From positions 1-39,013 of the forward strand of contig JAEWKZ010000136.1 of NCBI GenBank assembly GCA_023393525.1: a stretch of 39,013 bases of DNA, in the 5' to 3' direction. A model generated the notes under the pieces. The model saw only the letters and a program-made list of their open reading frames with translations. It made no database searches and had not been told where the DNA came from. A program made the translations under genes and the position numbers. The DNA comes from Pseudomonadota bacterium (GTDB taxonomy: Bacteria; Desulfobacterota; Desulfovibrionia; Desulfovibrionales; Desulfomicrobiaceae). Below, piece after piece: positions 22,771 to 29,090 of the stretch; position 1 is the first letter of the stretch, and each line of letters starts with the position of its first letter.

Positions 22771-22793
22771 TTTGCCAGTTTTTTGCCACTTTT
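22771..22793 (+). repeat. Putative integrase arm-type site, right copy
   Basis: An exact 23-bp copy of the sequence at 10950-10972, placed 10 bases upstream of the integrase start. Two AGCCTGTGAA repeats (22823-22832 and 22886-22895) lie between it and the core and may be further protein sites. Confidence 0.7.
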
Positions 22794-22907
22794 TTTTGTG
22801 AAAAGGCGTTATTTTTTGTGATAGCCTGTGAAGACGTATAGACTCAAGTCACTGAACTGTCAAGCAATCAATGTGATTTAGTGAAAGCCTGTGAACCTAT
22901 AAAATTA

Positions 22908-22954
22908 GACTTCGAATCCGTTGGTCGCATGTTCGAATCATGCAGGGCGGGCCA
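22908..22954 (+). repeat. attR core (47-bp direct repeat, tRNA-Arg remnant)
   Basis: A copy of the 3' 47 bases of tRNA-Arg, including CCA, without the 5' half, so it is not a functional tRNA. One mismatch to attL (T at 22925 against C at 10851). It marks the right end of the element. Confidence 0.93.
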
Positions 22955-23107
22955 CTGTCGCTGTTCGCGGCATGAATCCCGCCGCTTCCGCTTGGACGGC
23001 GGGCGTGTTCGAGCGGGATTCGAAAAATCAGGGGGAATCCAAAATGGACGAAATTCCCTCTTGCCTTCGCCCCGCCCTTTGCATACAAGCACCTCTCACC
23101 GCACGTT

Positions 23108-23183
23108 GCCGGGGTAGCTCAGTCGGTAGAGCAGGGGACTGAAAATCCCCGTGTCGGCAGTTCAACTCTGTCCCCCGGCACCA
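23108..23183 (+). tRNA. tRNA-Phe (anticodon GAA), copy 1
   Basis: A 76-nt tRNA with acceptor GCCGGGG/CCCCGGC, anticodon loop CTGAAAA (GAA) and encoded CCA. It is identical to copy 2 at 23375-23450. Confidence 0.96.
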
Positions 23184-23190
23184 TGAAATC

Positions 23191-23218
23191 AAGGTCGCAT
23201 CATGCGGCCTTTTTTTTT
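23191..23218 (+). terminator. Terminator after tRNA-Phe copy 1
   Basis: AAGGTCGCA pairs with TGCGGCCTT (one G-U pair) across a TCA loop, followed by a run of T. Confidence 0.88.
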
Positions 23219-23374
23219 GGCCGCCCTTTTCCAGCGCGTCCCTCCGCGCACAGCGAAAGCTCGCCGTGAACGGCGGAGCCGGCGGCAATCTCGAAGCGGC
23301 AATTCAATTTTCAAAATTTGCAATTTTGGACTTGCCAAAGCCAAGTGTTTTCCATAGTAACGGTCTTCCGTTGA

Positions 23375-23450
23375 GCCGGGGTAGCTCAGTCGGTAGAGCA
23401 GGGGACTGAAAATCCCCGTGTCGGCAGTTCAACTCTGTCCCCCGGCACCA
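23375..23450 (+). tRNA. tRNA-Phe (anticodon GAA), copy 2
   Basis: Identical in sequence to copy 1, 267 bp downstream. The 111-bp unit of tRNA plus terminator is duplicated with one mismatch (A at 23199 against G at 23466). Confidence 0.96.
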
Positions 23451-23457
23451 TGAAATC

Positions 23458-23485
23458 AAGGTCGCGTCATGCGGCCTTTTTTTTT
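23458..23485 (+). terminator. Terminator after tRNA-Phe copy 2
   Basis: AAGGTCGCG and TGCGGCCTT form a stem across a TCA-type loop, followed by a run of T. It is a copy of the terminator at 23191. Confidence 0.87.
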
Positions 23486-23637
23486 AAATTTCCCTCGTCC
23501 GCCGTAAAAGCCCTCGCCTCCGGCCGTTCAACGCTTCGCCACCCCAAAGACGCCCGCCCCGCCGCAAATCTTGACGAAACCTGACCACTGCACCTAACCT
23601 TGCCCTTCGCACCAGCCCTGAATGAGGAGAGTCCGCC

Positions 23638-24225
23638 ATGCTCGTTACCCAGCGCCGATTTTCGAACACCATCACCTTCAACTTCGAACCCGACACCCTG
23701 ACCTACACCAGGGCCGACGCCTATGGCTCCCATTCCTTCCAGCTGCCCTACGGATCCATCGGCATGGATCCCAGGGAGACAACGGAACGCAACGGCACCC
23801 TGTTCAACGGCGGGATACTGCTGGCGGCATGGGGACTGGCACAGGCTGGATACGCACTGGCGCACCACGACGTCCTGGGAGTCATCTTTCTTCTCCCGGC
23901 CACGGCCTGCTTTCTCCTGCATGCCCTGGCCAAAGTCGAACTGACGTCGCTCAGCTCCGACGCAGGCGAAATCGCCCTGCTCAACGACAAGCATTACGAT
24001 CGCATCATGGGAGAAATCCGGGAGCGCAGAAAAAAGCAGCTCCTCGAATGGTACGGGAACATCAATTTCGCCAACGATCCAGAAGAGGAAATCCGCAAGT
24101 TTCACTGGCTCCATTCCCAGAATCTGATCAGTGCGGGCCAGTTGCAGCAGATCATAACCACCATCCGCAACGCCGATTCCGAAGGGTACGAAGGCGCCGA
24201 GGAACCGTTCCCGCCGCAGCAGTGA
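23638..24225 (+). CDS. Hypothetical membrane protein
   Basis: The 195-residue product has a beta-rich N-terminal part (FSNTITFNFEPDTLTYTRAD), a hydrophobic hairpin (about residues 59-102, TLFNGGILLAAWGLAQAGYA and LGVIFLLPATACFLLHAL) and a charged C-terminal helix region (DRIMGEIRERRKKQLLEWY) ending in a Pro/Gln tail. This is the layout of bacterial PH-like membrane proteins, but the match is weak. GGAGAG precedes the ATG. It is convergent with the HD-HAD gene. No family recognised with confidence. Confidence 0.78.
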   Translation: MLVTQRRFSNTITFNFEPDTLTYTRADAYGSHSFQLPYGSIGMDPRETTERNGTLFNGGILLAAWGLAQAGYALAHHDVLGVIFLLPATACFLLHALAKVELTSLSSDAGEIALLNDKHYDRIMGEIRERRKKQLLEWYGNINFANDPEEEIRKFHWLHSQNLISAGQLQQIITTIRNADSEGYEGAEEPFPPQQ

Positions 24226-24294
24226 CGCAGACGCAGGGCACCAACCGAGTGGGGCATGCCGCACCGATGCGTGACCGCCCCTCCCCCTCTTTTT

Positions 24295-25683
24295 TCAGAA
24301 GCTCATGCCAGAGCGCAGACCCTCCCAGCCACGGCCCTGACGCACCCGGTCCAAAAATCCTCCCACACCGTTTTGCGTACACGGAGACACGGTCCAATCC
24401 GCTCCCTGCCGCGTCCATTCATGGGCATCGCCGATGGCGGCGCAAGCCCCGCAAAGGGCGAAAAGCGGCTCATCGTTCTCCGTGTCGCCAATGGCCAGGG
24501 AATGCAGCACCGGCCACCCGGCCCGCTCCATGACCGTGCGGGCGGCCTGCCCCTTGTTTCCTCCTTTGGGCAGAAACTCCAGAAAATGGCGGTCACTGCG
24601 ACAGCAGTCAACGCCCAGCTCCGAAGCCAAAAGGCGCAGTTCCTCTTCGCGCCGCAGATCATCCCCGTCCACGATGCACAGGATTTTGAGGGCCGCTCCA
24701 CACTGACGGTTCCGCGTCGGGCGGATTTCACCGTAGCGGTCGAAAATCTCATCCAAAGTTTCGGGCCACCCATTGCCCGTCTCTATGCCTTCCGGACGGT
24801 ACACCGCGATGGGCAGTCCCCGGCTCTCAAGGGCCGTGACCAGGGACTGGGCGGCCCCACCCAAATCGGCCAGCACCGTGATCCCGTCCTTGTCCAGCAG
24901 ACACGAGCCGTTGCCCGCCACCTGAGTCGTGGACAGTCCAAGCTCCCGGACCAGAGGCGCGATGCTCAACGGATGCTTGCCCGTGGCCAGGGAAAAGGCG
25001 CCACTGGCCTCCACATAGGCCCTGACAGCCAGCCTGTTGATTTCCGAGAGCCGGTCCCCAGGACGAATGAGGGTGTTGTCCACGTCGCAAAAGACCCACG
25101 GCAGGGGGCGGTCGACGGAAAAATCCCGGGCCCTTTCCATAAACCGGTCGCGCACCTCGTCGACCATGATTCCGGCGCGGCGCACCTTGTCCGGATTGTG
25201 CGGATTGCGGGTGGCGATGTCCTGGAAACGACGGGCAAAGGAGACGCGTCCGCCCACTCCCGCAGCGCGCCAATCGGCCACGGTCACCGCCCGCACCAGC
25301 CAGGCGGCCTCGGACAACGGCTGACGTCGGGCGTACTGGTCACTCACGGCGGAATCCAGACCCGCCTTCCGTCCGGCCCAGGAATGGCGCAAGACGCCCT
25401 CCACGACCCACGGATGCTCTCCCTGCTCGACAAGAAACACTGCGCCGTCCAAAGGATGATACCCGAACCGGCGCAACGCAGGAGCGTAGCCGACATCATG
25501 CAACAGGGACGACCGGACAAGCAGGGCCGCATGATCCCCTGGCAGGCCGAAACTGTCGGCGAAATCCCCGGCGAAAGACGCCGCGTCACGCATGTGCGCA
25601 AGGCGCGGCAGATGCCCGGCGAAAAGGGATTCCAGAGCGCGGGTATCGAAACCCGACTTGGAACGCGAAGAGAGGCAAGACAT
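24295..25683 (-). CDS. HD-domain and Cof-type HAD phosphatase fusion
   Basis: The 462-residue product joins two hydrolase domains. Residues about 15-185 form an HD domain with His62-Asp63 in SSLLHDVGY, further His residues at 76, 90 and 100, and Asp137 in VTVADW. Residues about 195-455 form a Cof-like HAD phosphatase, with FCDVDNTL (nucleophile Asp200, Asp202), Thr234 in LATGKH, Lys in FLPKGGNKGQA, and IGDTENDEP (Asp400, Asp404). The pair suggests hydrolysis of a phosphorylated small molecule or nucleotide in two steps; the substrate cannot be read from sequence. It appears monocistronic. Confidence 0.85.
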   Translation of the reverse strand: MSCLSSRSKSGFDTRALESLFAGHLPRLAHMRDAASFAGDFADSFGLPGDHAALLVRSSLLHDVGYAPALRRFGYHPLDGAVFLVEQGEHPWVVEGVLRHSWAGRKAGLDSAVSDQYARRQPLSEAAWLVRAVTVADWRAAGVGGRVSFARRFQDIATRNPHNPDKVRRAGIMVDEVRDRFMERARDFSVDRPLPWVFCDVDNTLIRPGDRLSEINRLAVRAYVEASGAFSLATGKHPLSIAPLVRELGLSTTQVAGNGSCLLDKDGITVLADLGGAAQSLVTALESRGLPIAVYRPEGIETGNGWPETLDEIFDRYGEIRPTRNRQCGAALKILCIVDGDDLRREEELRLLASELGVDCCRSDRHFLEFLPKGGNKGQAARTVMERAGWPVLHSLAIGDTENDEPLFALCGACAAIGDAHEWTRQGADWTVSPCTQNGVGGFLDRVRQGRGWEGLRSGMSF

Positions 25684-25816
25684 GTGATTTCCTATGAATG
25701 ATGGTGGTGATGAGAGCTATGGCCGAGATCGAGTCTCTGTGAAAAAAAGCAATTTCCGTTTACTTTCAAGATGATTCGGCTTAACAAGCAGGGTCTACTC
25801 ATAAAGGATTCGGGCA

Positions 25817-26032
25817 ATGAAACACGCTCAAAATGTACTGCGCCAGATACAGAATGCCGTTCGGCGACTCGGCATCCACCCCCTTGTTCTGATCCTGGGG
25901 ATGCTGTTCTGCCTTTTTTTTCCGCGCTTCTTTCTCCTGACGGTCTTTGCGTACGCCGTTTACTGGGTGCTCAAAAACGTGGGTTTCGCCACTCGCGGTC
26001 GGACCGGACGCAGAGGCGGAGGCAGAAAGTAG
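25817..26032 (+). CDS. Small membrane protein
   Basis: The 71-residue product has a basic amphipathic start, a hydrophobic stretch from about residue 22 to 52 (LVLILGMLFCLFFPRFFLLT and on) and a strongly basic tail (GRTGRRGGGRK). AAGGA lies upstream of the ATG. It is followed 28 bases later by another small membrane protein gene, so the two may be an operon. Family unknown. Confidence 0.65.
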   Translation: MKHAQNVLRQIQNAVRRLGIHPLVLILGMLFCLFFPRFFLLTVFAYAVYWVLKNVGFATRGRTGRRGGGRK

Positions 26033-26060
26033 CCGGATTCAATCTTACGAGAGGAGTTTT

Positions 26061-26249
26061 ATGGCTTCCAAACCATCCCTTTTAATGCGCATCCTCCAGG
26101 CCATCATCCACAGGGTCTGGACAGTCCTCTTCTTCCTGACGCTTTTGTCCGTGCTCGCCCTGGCCAATCACTGGTGGGACATCATCGCAAGCGGCTATCA
26201 TGCGCTGGAGAACTGGATTCTGACCGGAATAGAACTGATCAGCGGCTAG
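26061..26249 (+). CDS. Small membrane protein
   Basis: The 62-residue product (MASKPSLLMRILQAIIHRVW...) has one clear membrane helix (TVLFFLTLLSVLALANHWW) and a short C-terminal hydrophobic end (YHALENWILTGIELISG). GAGGAG lies 6 bases before the ATG at 26061, which decides the start within a longer open frame. Pairs with the preceding small membrane protein. Confidence 0.7.
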   Translation: MASKPSLLMRILQAIIHRVWTVLFFLTLLSVLALANHWWDIIASGYHALENWILTGIELISG

Positions 26250-26252
26250 GGC

Positions 26253-26441
26253 TCACCCCTTCTCATCTAGCAACCTCTCCTCGGTGTGGATCTCATTCCA
26301 GACAGGGGAACCAGGAGTCGTCTCCCGTTGCCGGGGACGGGTCCTGCCCACGGACGTTGATTCGGCAACCTCTTTTTCAATCTGCCGCCGACGCTTGAAA
26401 TTCCCCAGAATTCCATCCACTTTTTCGATCTTATCCGGCAT
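26253..26441 (-). CDS. Small hypothetical protein coupled to the Cys-rich gene
   Basis: The 62-residue, basic and acidic mixed product (MPDKIEKVDGILGNFKRRRQ...) begins one base after the stop of the Cys-rich gene (TGAAATG), which suggests translational coupling. Its end nearly touches the convergent plus-strand gene. No family recognised; it could be spurious. Confidence 0.5.
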   Translation of the reverse strand: MPDKIEKVDGILGNFKRRRQIEKEVAESTSVGRTRPRQRETTPGSPVWNEIHTEERLLDEKG

Positions 26442-26442
26442 T

Positions 26443-26922
26443 TCAAATATCCAGCGCTTCGGGCGCGCGCCCGGGAATAATGGCCGCCAGCTGCTCGTGC
26501 CTGAGTTGATTCAATGCGGCCGGAACCGGCGGCATGCAGTCAGGCCCCTCAACGTGCCCGCCCTTCCGCGATTCGAATTTAGCGCCCTGTCCGCAGGCTT
26601 TGCCAAGCCCGGGCAGGGGGCGCACCAGCTGCGGCACGGGTGTCTCCTCGGGCATTCTGAATGCGTGGGCAGGGCATGGCGGCTGGGCGCCGATGGGGAT
26701 GTCCGCGTTACAGTCCGCCACCGCCTCGGGACTGCCCGCGCAGGCCAGGCAAAAGGCCGCGATGCAATGCTGCAGCGCAGCGTCCTCCCCGTCCTCGATC
26801 ATCCGGCACGAATGCAACGGACACTGGACATGCCCGCACTCCCGGACAAACCTGGGGCTTCCTCCCTGACAGCACAGACAGATTTTCCGGATCACACCGG
26901 GCATTGCGTTCCTGGCGGCCAT
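26443..26922 (-). CDS. Cys-rich protein with doubled CxxC...CPL/CPA motif
   Basis: The 159-residue product starts at the ATG at 26922, with GGAGAGGG upstream; the open frame runs on further without a site. Two tandem motifs are seen: IRKICLCCQGGSPRFVREC with GHVQCPLHSCRM (about residues 12-41), and AAFCLACAGSPEAVADC with PPCPAHAFRM (about 53-87). They resemble the C-x2-C-x-G ... V-x2-C-x4-CPL...R motif of the phage-type protein at 16130-16342. The C-terminal half is less ordered. Zinc binding is likely; function unknown. Confidence 0.72.
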   Translation of the reverse strand: MAARNAMPGVIRKICLCCQGGSPRFVRECGHVQCPLHSCRMIEDGEDAALQHCIAAFCLACAGSPEAVADCNADIPIGAQPPCPAHAFRMPEETPVPQLVRPLPGLGKACGQGAKFESRKGGHVEGPDCMPPVPAALNQLRHEQLAAIIPGRAPEALDI

Positions 26923-27050
26923 GCAACCCTCTCCTTGGTCCTGGCGGAATAGAATTGCTTCACCATACGCTTGAAGTTGGCGTGCATCAATGCCCAAAAT
27001 GGAGAACCCCTGGGCCCGTATCTTGCCTGCAAAAACCATATTGCAAAAAA

Positions 27051-27065
27051 ATGACCGGCGGTCAT
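27051..27065. promoter_or_regulatory. Perfect inverted repeat upstream of the aromatic operon promoter
   Basis: ATGACC-GGC-GGTCAT is a perfect 15-bp palindrome, 8 bases before a TTGACA box and 48 bases before the leader peptide. It lies between the divergent Cys-rich gene and the aromatic operon. Its form suits a dimeric repressor or activator; I cannot name the protein. Confidence 0.5.
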
Positions 27066-27073
27066 AAAAATTC

Positions 27074-27103
27074 TTGACAGCTTCCCCGCAAACTGAGTAG
27101 TCA
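27074..27103 (+). promoter_or_regulatory. Possible promoter of the aromatic operon
   Basis: A perfect -35 TTGACA (27074-27079) is followed at 18 bases by a poor -10, TAGTCA (27098-27103). Transcription would then start very near the leader peptide ATG at 27114, leaving little room for its ribosome-binding site. The -35 is convincing; the -10 is not. Confidence 0.4.
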
Positions 27104-27113
27104 GGCAATCGTT

Positions 27114-27200
27114 ATGACAAACTCTTCCCTCAATCACAGCCTGTACTTTTTTTGGTACTTTTATTTTAGCAGAGCCTGTGGTCTGAGGGGACTGCTTTAG
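27114..27200 (+). CDS. Aromatic leader peptide of the attenuator
   Basis: A 28-codon frame reads MTNSSLNHSLYFFWYFYFSR and ends shortly after at TAG. Codons 11-18 encode Tyr-Phe-Phe-Trp-Tyr-Phe-Tyr-Phe, eight aromatic residues in a row covering all three end products of the operon. An AGG lies 8 bases before the ATG. Ribosome stalling on this run would leave 27174-27188 free to form the antiterminator helix. The peptide itself is probably only a sensor. Confidence 0.88.
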   Translation: MTNSSLNHSLYFFWYFYFSRACGLRGLL

Positions 27201-27262
27201 CCGTATTCGACAGAAGCAAACCAACCTTAGGGCCGCAGGCGACACGCCGGCGGCCCTTTTTT
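27174..27262 (+). promoter_or_regulatory. Transcription attenuator of the aromatic supra-operon
   Basis: The terminator pairs GGGCCGC (27230-27236) with GCGGCCC (27250-27256), extended inside by GGC/GCC and followed by six T. Its upstream arm overlaps 27225-27240, which can instead pair with 27174-27188 in a helix of 15 base pairs (three G-U) with one bulged G at 27230. The two folds exclude each other. The antiterminator arm lies just after the aromatic codons (27144-27167) and would be covered by a ribosome reaching the stop codon at 27198. This is the classical ribosome-controlled layout. Confidence 0.87.
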
Positions 27263-27305
27263 ACATTCAAGGCCCCGGGCGCCCGGCCGAAACCGGAGGA
27301 ACATC

Positions 27306-28112
27306 ATGAACATGGGAAAAAGCGTACGACTGGAAAGGATCTTCAACCGCAACACGGGCCGCAGCATCATCGTGCCCCTGGATCACGGGACCACGGTCGG
27401 CCCCATCGAAGGACTGGTCGACCTGCGCTCCACGGTGAACAAGGTGGCCGAAGGCGGAGCAAACGCGGTGCTCATGCACAAGGGCCTGCCGCGCTGCTCG
27501 CACCGGGGCCATGGCCGCGACGTGGGCCTCATCATCCACCTTTCGGCCAGCACCACGCTGTCCCCCTTCCCCAACGCCAAGATCCTGGTCGGCTCCGTGG
27601 AAGACGGGATCAAGCTCGGTGCGGATGCGGTGTCCGTGCACCTGAACCTCGGTGACGAGTCCGAGCGCGACATGCTGCGCGACATGGGCCAGGTCGCCTC
27701 CAAGTGCGCCGAATGGGGCATGCCGCTCCTGGCCATGGTTTACGCCCGAGGCCCCAAGGTCAAATCCGAATGGGATCCGGCCACGGTGGCGCATTGCGCG
27801 CGCCTGGCGGAAGAGCTGGGCGCCGACGTGATCAAGGTCGTGTACACCGGTGACCCGGAGTCCTTTTCCAGAGTGACCGAAGGCTGCTGCATTCCCATCG
27901 TCATCGCCGGCGGACCGCGCATGGACTCTCCGCGCGACATCCTGCAGATGGCCCACGACTCCATTGTCGCAGGGGGCGCAGGCCTGTCCATGGGACGCAA
28001 CATCTTCCAAGCCGAGGACCCGACCCGCCTGGTGCAGGCCTTGCACGCCGTGGTGCACATGGACTACTCCGTCGATCAGGCCATGGCCCTGCTCGAAGAA
28101 CCCAAACTCTAG
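27306..28112 (+). CDS. 2-amino-3,7-dideoxy-D-threo-hept-6-ulosonate (ADH) synthase, class I aldolase-like
   Basis: The 268-residue (beta/alpha)8 protein belongs to the DhnA/ADTH synthase family. Asp26 in VPLDHG, Tyr146 in VYARGP and the Schiff-base Lys177 in DVIKVVYTG are the expected active-site residues. In archaea this enzyme and DHQ synthase II make 3-dehydroquinate from aspartate semialdehyde and a 6-deoxy-ketohexose phosphate, replacing DAHP synthase and AroB. Its place directly before DHQ synthase II supports that role here. GGAGGA precedes the ATG. Confidence 0.9.
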   Translation: MNMGKSVRLERIFNRNTGRSIIVPLDHGTTVGPIEGLVDLRSTVNKVAEGGANAVLMHKGLPRCSHRGHGRDVGLIIHLSASTTLSPFPNAKILVGSVEDGIKLGADAVSVHLNLGDESERDMLRDMGQVASKCAEWGMPLLAMVYARGPKVKSEWDPATVAHCARLAEELGADVIKVVYTGDPESFSRVTEGCCIPIVIAGGPRMDSPRDILQMAHDSIVAGGAGLSMGRNIFQAEDPTRLVQALHAVVHMDYSVDQAMALLEEPKL

Positions 28113-28121
28113 GTCCGTTTC

Positions 28122-29090
28122 ATGAAAAAAGTACTCTTTTCCGGCGTCCCCTTCGACAAGGGCGAGATCACCCTGGCCCTGGAATCCGGCGTGGACGCGG
28201 TCATCGTCGAACGCGAACGTGTCGCCTCGGTGCAGGCCCTGAGCAAGATCCCGGTCCTGGCCGCCGAAGACCAGCCCTATGTCCTTTTGTCTTCCAAGGC
28301 CGACGAGGAAGAGGCAGTGCGCCTTTTAGCCCAAGGCAAGAACGTGATCCTCAGGGACGGCTGGGAAATCATCCCCGTGGAAAACATCCTGGCCCAGTCC
28401 GAGCATCTGGGCGTGGAGGCCGCCAGTCTGGAACGGGCGCGCCTGGCCGCTGGCATCCTGGAGCGCGGGGTCGAAACCGTGGTCGTCCTGCCCCAGGCGA
28501 CCGGGGATCTCAAAACCATTGTCCGCGAACTCAAACTGAGCCAGGGAATCATGGAACTCGAAACCGCGACGATCACCGCCGTCACCTCCGCCGGACTCGG
28601 GCACCGCGTCTGCGTGGACACCATGAGCCTTCTTAAATCCGGCCAGGGCATGCTGGTCGGCAATTCCAGCGCCTTCACCTTCCTCATCAACGCCGAGACC
28701 GAATCCAACCCCTACGTGGCCCCCCGCCCGTTCCGCATCAACGCCGGAGCCGTGCACGCCTACGCGGCCATGCCTGGGGACAGGACCACGTACCTGGATG
28801 AACTCAAAACCGGCACAGAGGTGCTCATCGTCGGCGCCGACGGCTCCACCACCCTGGCCACGGTGGGCCGCTGCAAGGTCGAGATCCGGCCCATGCTGCT
28901 CATCGAAGCCGAGGCGGGTGGCAAAAAGGGCACTCTCTTCCTGCAGAACGCCGAGACCATCCGCATGGTCCGGGCCGACGGCCATCCGGTCAGCGTGGTC
29001 GACCTCAAGCCCGGCGACCAGGTGCTGTGCCGCACGGATCAGGCCGGACGGCATTTCGGCATGCGCATCACCGAGGAGATCACGGAATGA
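28122..29090 (+). CDS. 3-dehydroquinate synthase II
   Basis: The 322-residue product matches the DHQ synthase II (MJ1249-type) family, not AroB: it has no NAD-binding AroB fold, and has the family pieces ETATITAVTSAGLGHRVCVD, SLLKSGQGMLVGNSSA and NPYVAPRPFRINAGAVHAY. It would oxidise, deaminate and cyclise the ADH product to 3-dehydroquinate. It follows the aldolase by 9 bases and overlaps pheA by 4 (ATGA). Confidence 0.93.
   Translation: MKKVLFSGVPFDKGEITLALESGVDAVIVERERVASVQALSKIPVLAAEDQPYVLLSSKADEEEAVRLLAQGKNVILRDGWEIIPVENILAQSEHLGVEAASLERARLAAGILERGVETVVVLPQATGDLKTIVRELKLSQGIMELETATITAVTSAGLGHRVCVDTMSLLKSGQGMLVGNSSAFTFLINAETESNPYVAPRPFRINAGAVHAYAAMPGDRTTYLDELKTGTEVLIVGADGSTTLATVGRCKVEIRPMLLIEAEAGGKKGTLFLQNAETIRMVRADGHPVSVVDLKPGDQVLCRTDQAGRHFGMRITEEITE

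Larger units (their letters stand above)
10834..22954. mobile_element. 12-kb integrative element in tRNA-Arg (satellite- or island-like)
   Basis: The borders are 47-bp direct repeats of the tRNA-Arg 3' half. Just inside the right border is a tyrosine integrase, and a 23-bp repeat is found inside both ends. The genes include an AlpA-like DNA-binding protein, a primase-helicase-like protein, small phage-type proteins, and six exported cargo proteins on the opposite strand. No capsid, tail, terminase, relaxase or type IV secretion gene was seen. The cargo DNA is visibly AT-richer than the flanking chromosome. This fits a phage satellite or a small replicating genomic island; mobility has not been shown. 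Confidence 0.9.

Noticed and set aside
22908..22954. A second tRNA-Arg gene
   Set aside because: Only the 3' half is present; it is the attR remnant.
22974..23021. GAATCCCGC/GCGGGATTC inverted repeat after attR
   Set aside because: There is a 30-base gap and no T-run; it could be the old tRNA-Arg terminator region but cannot be supported.
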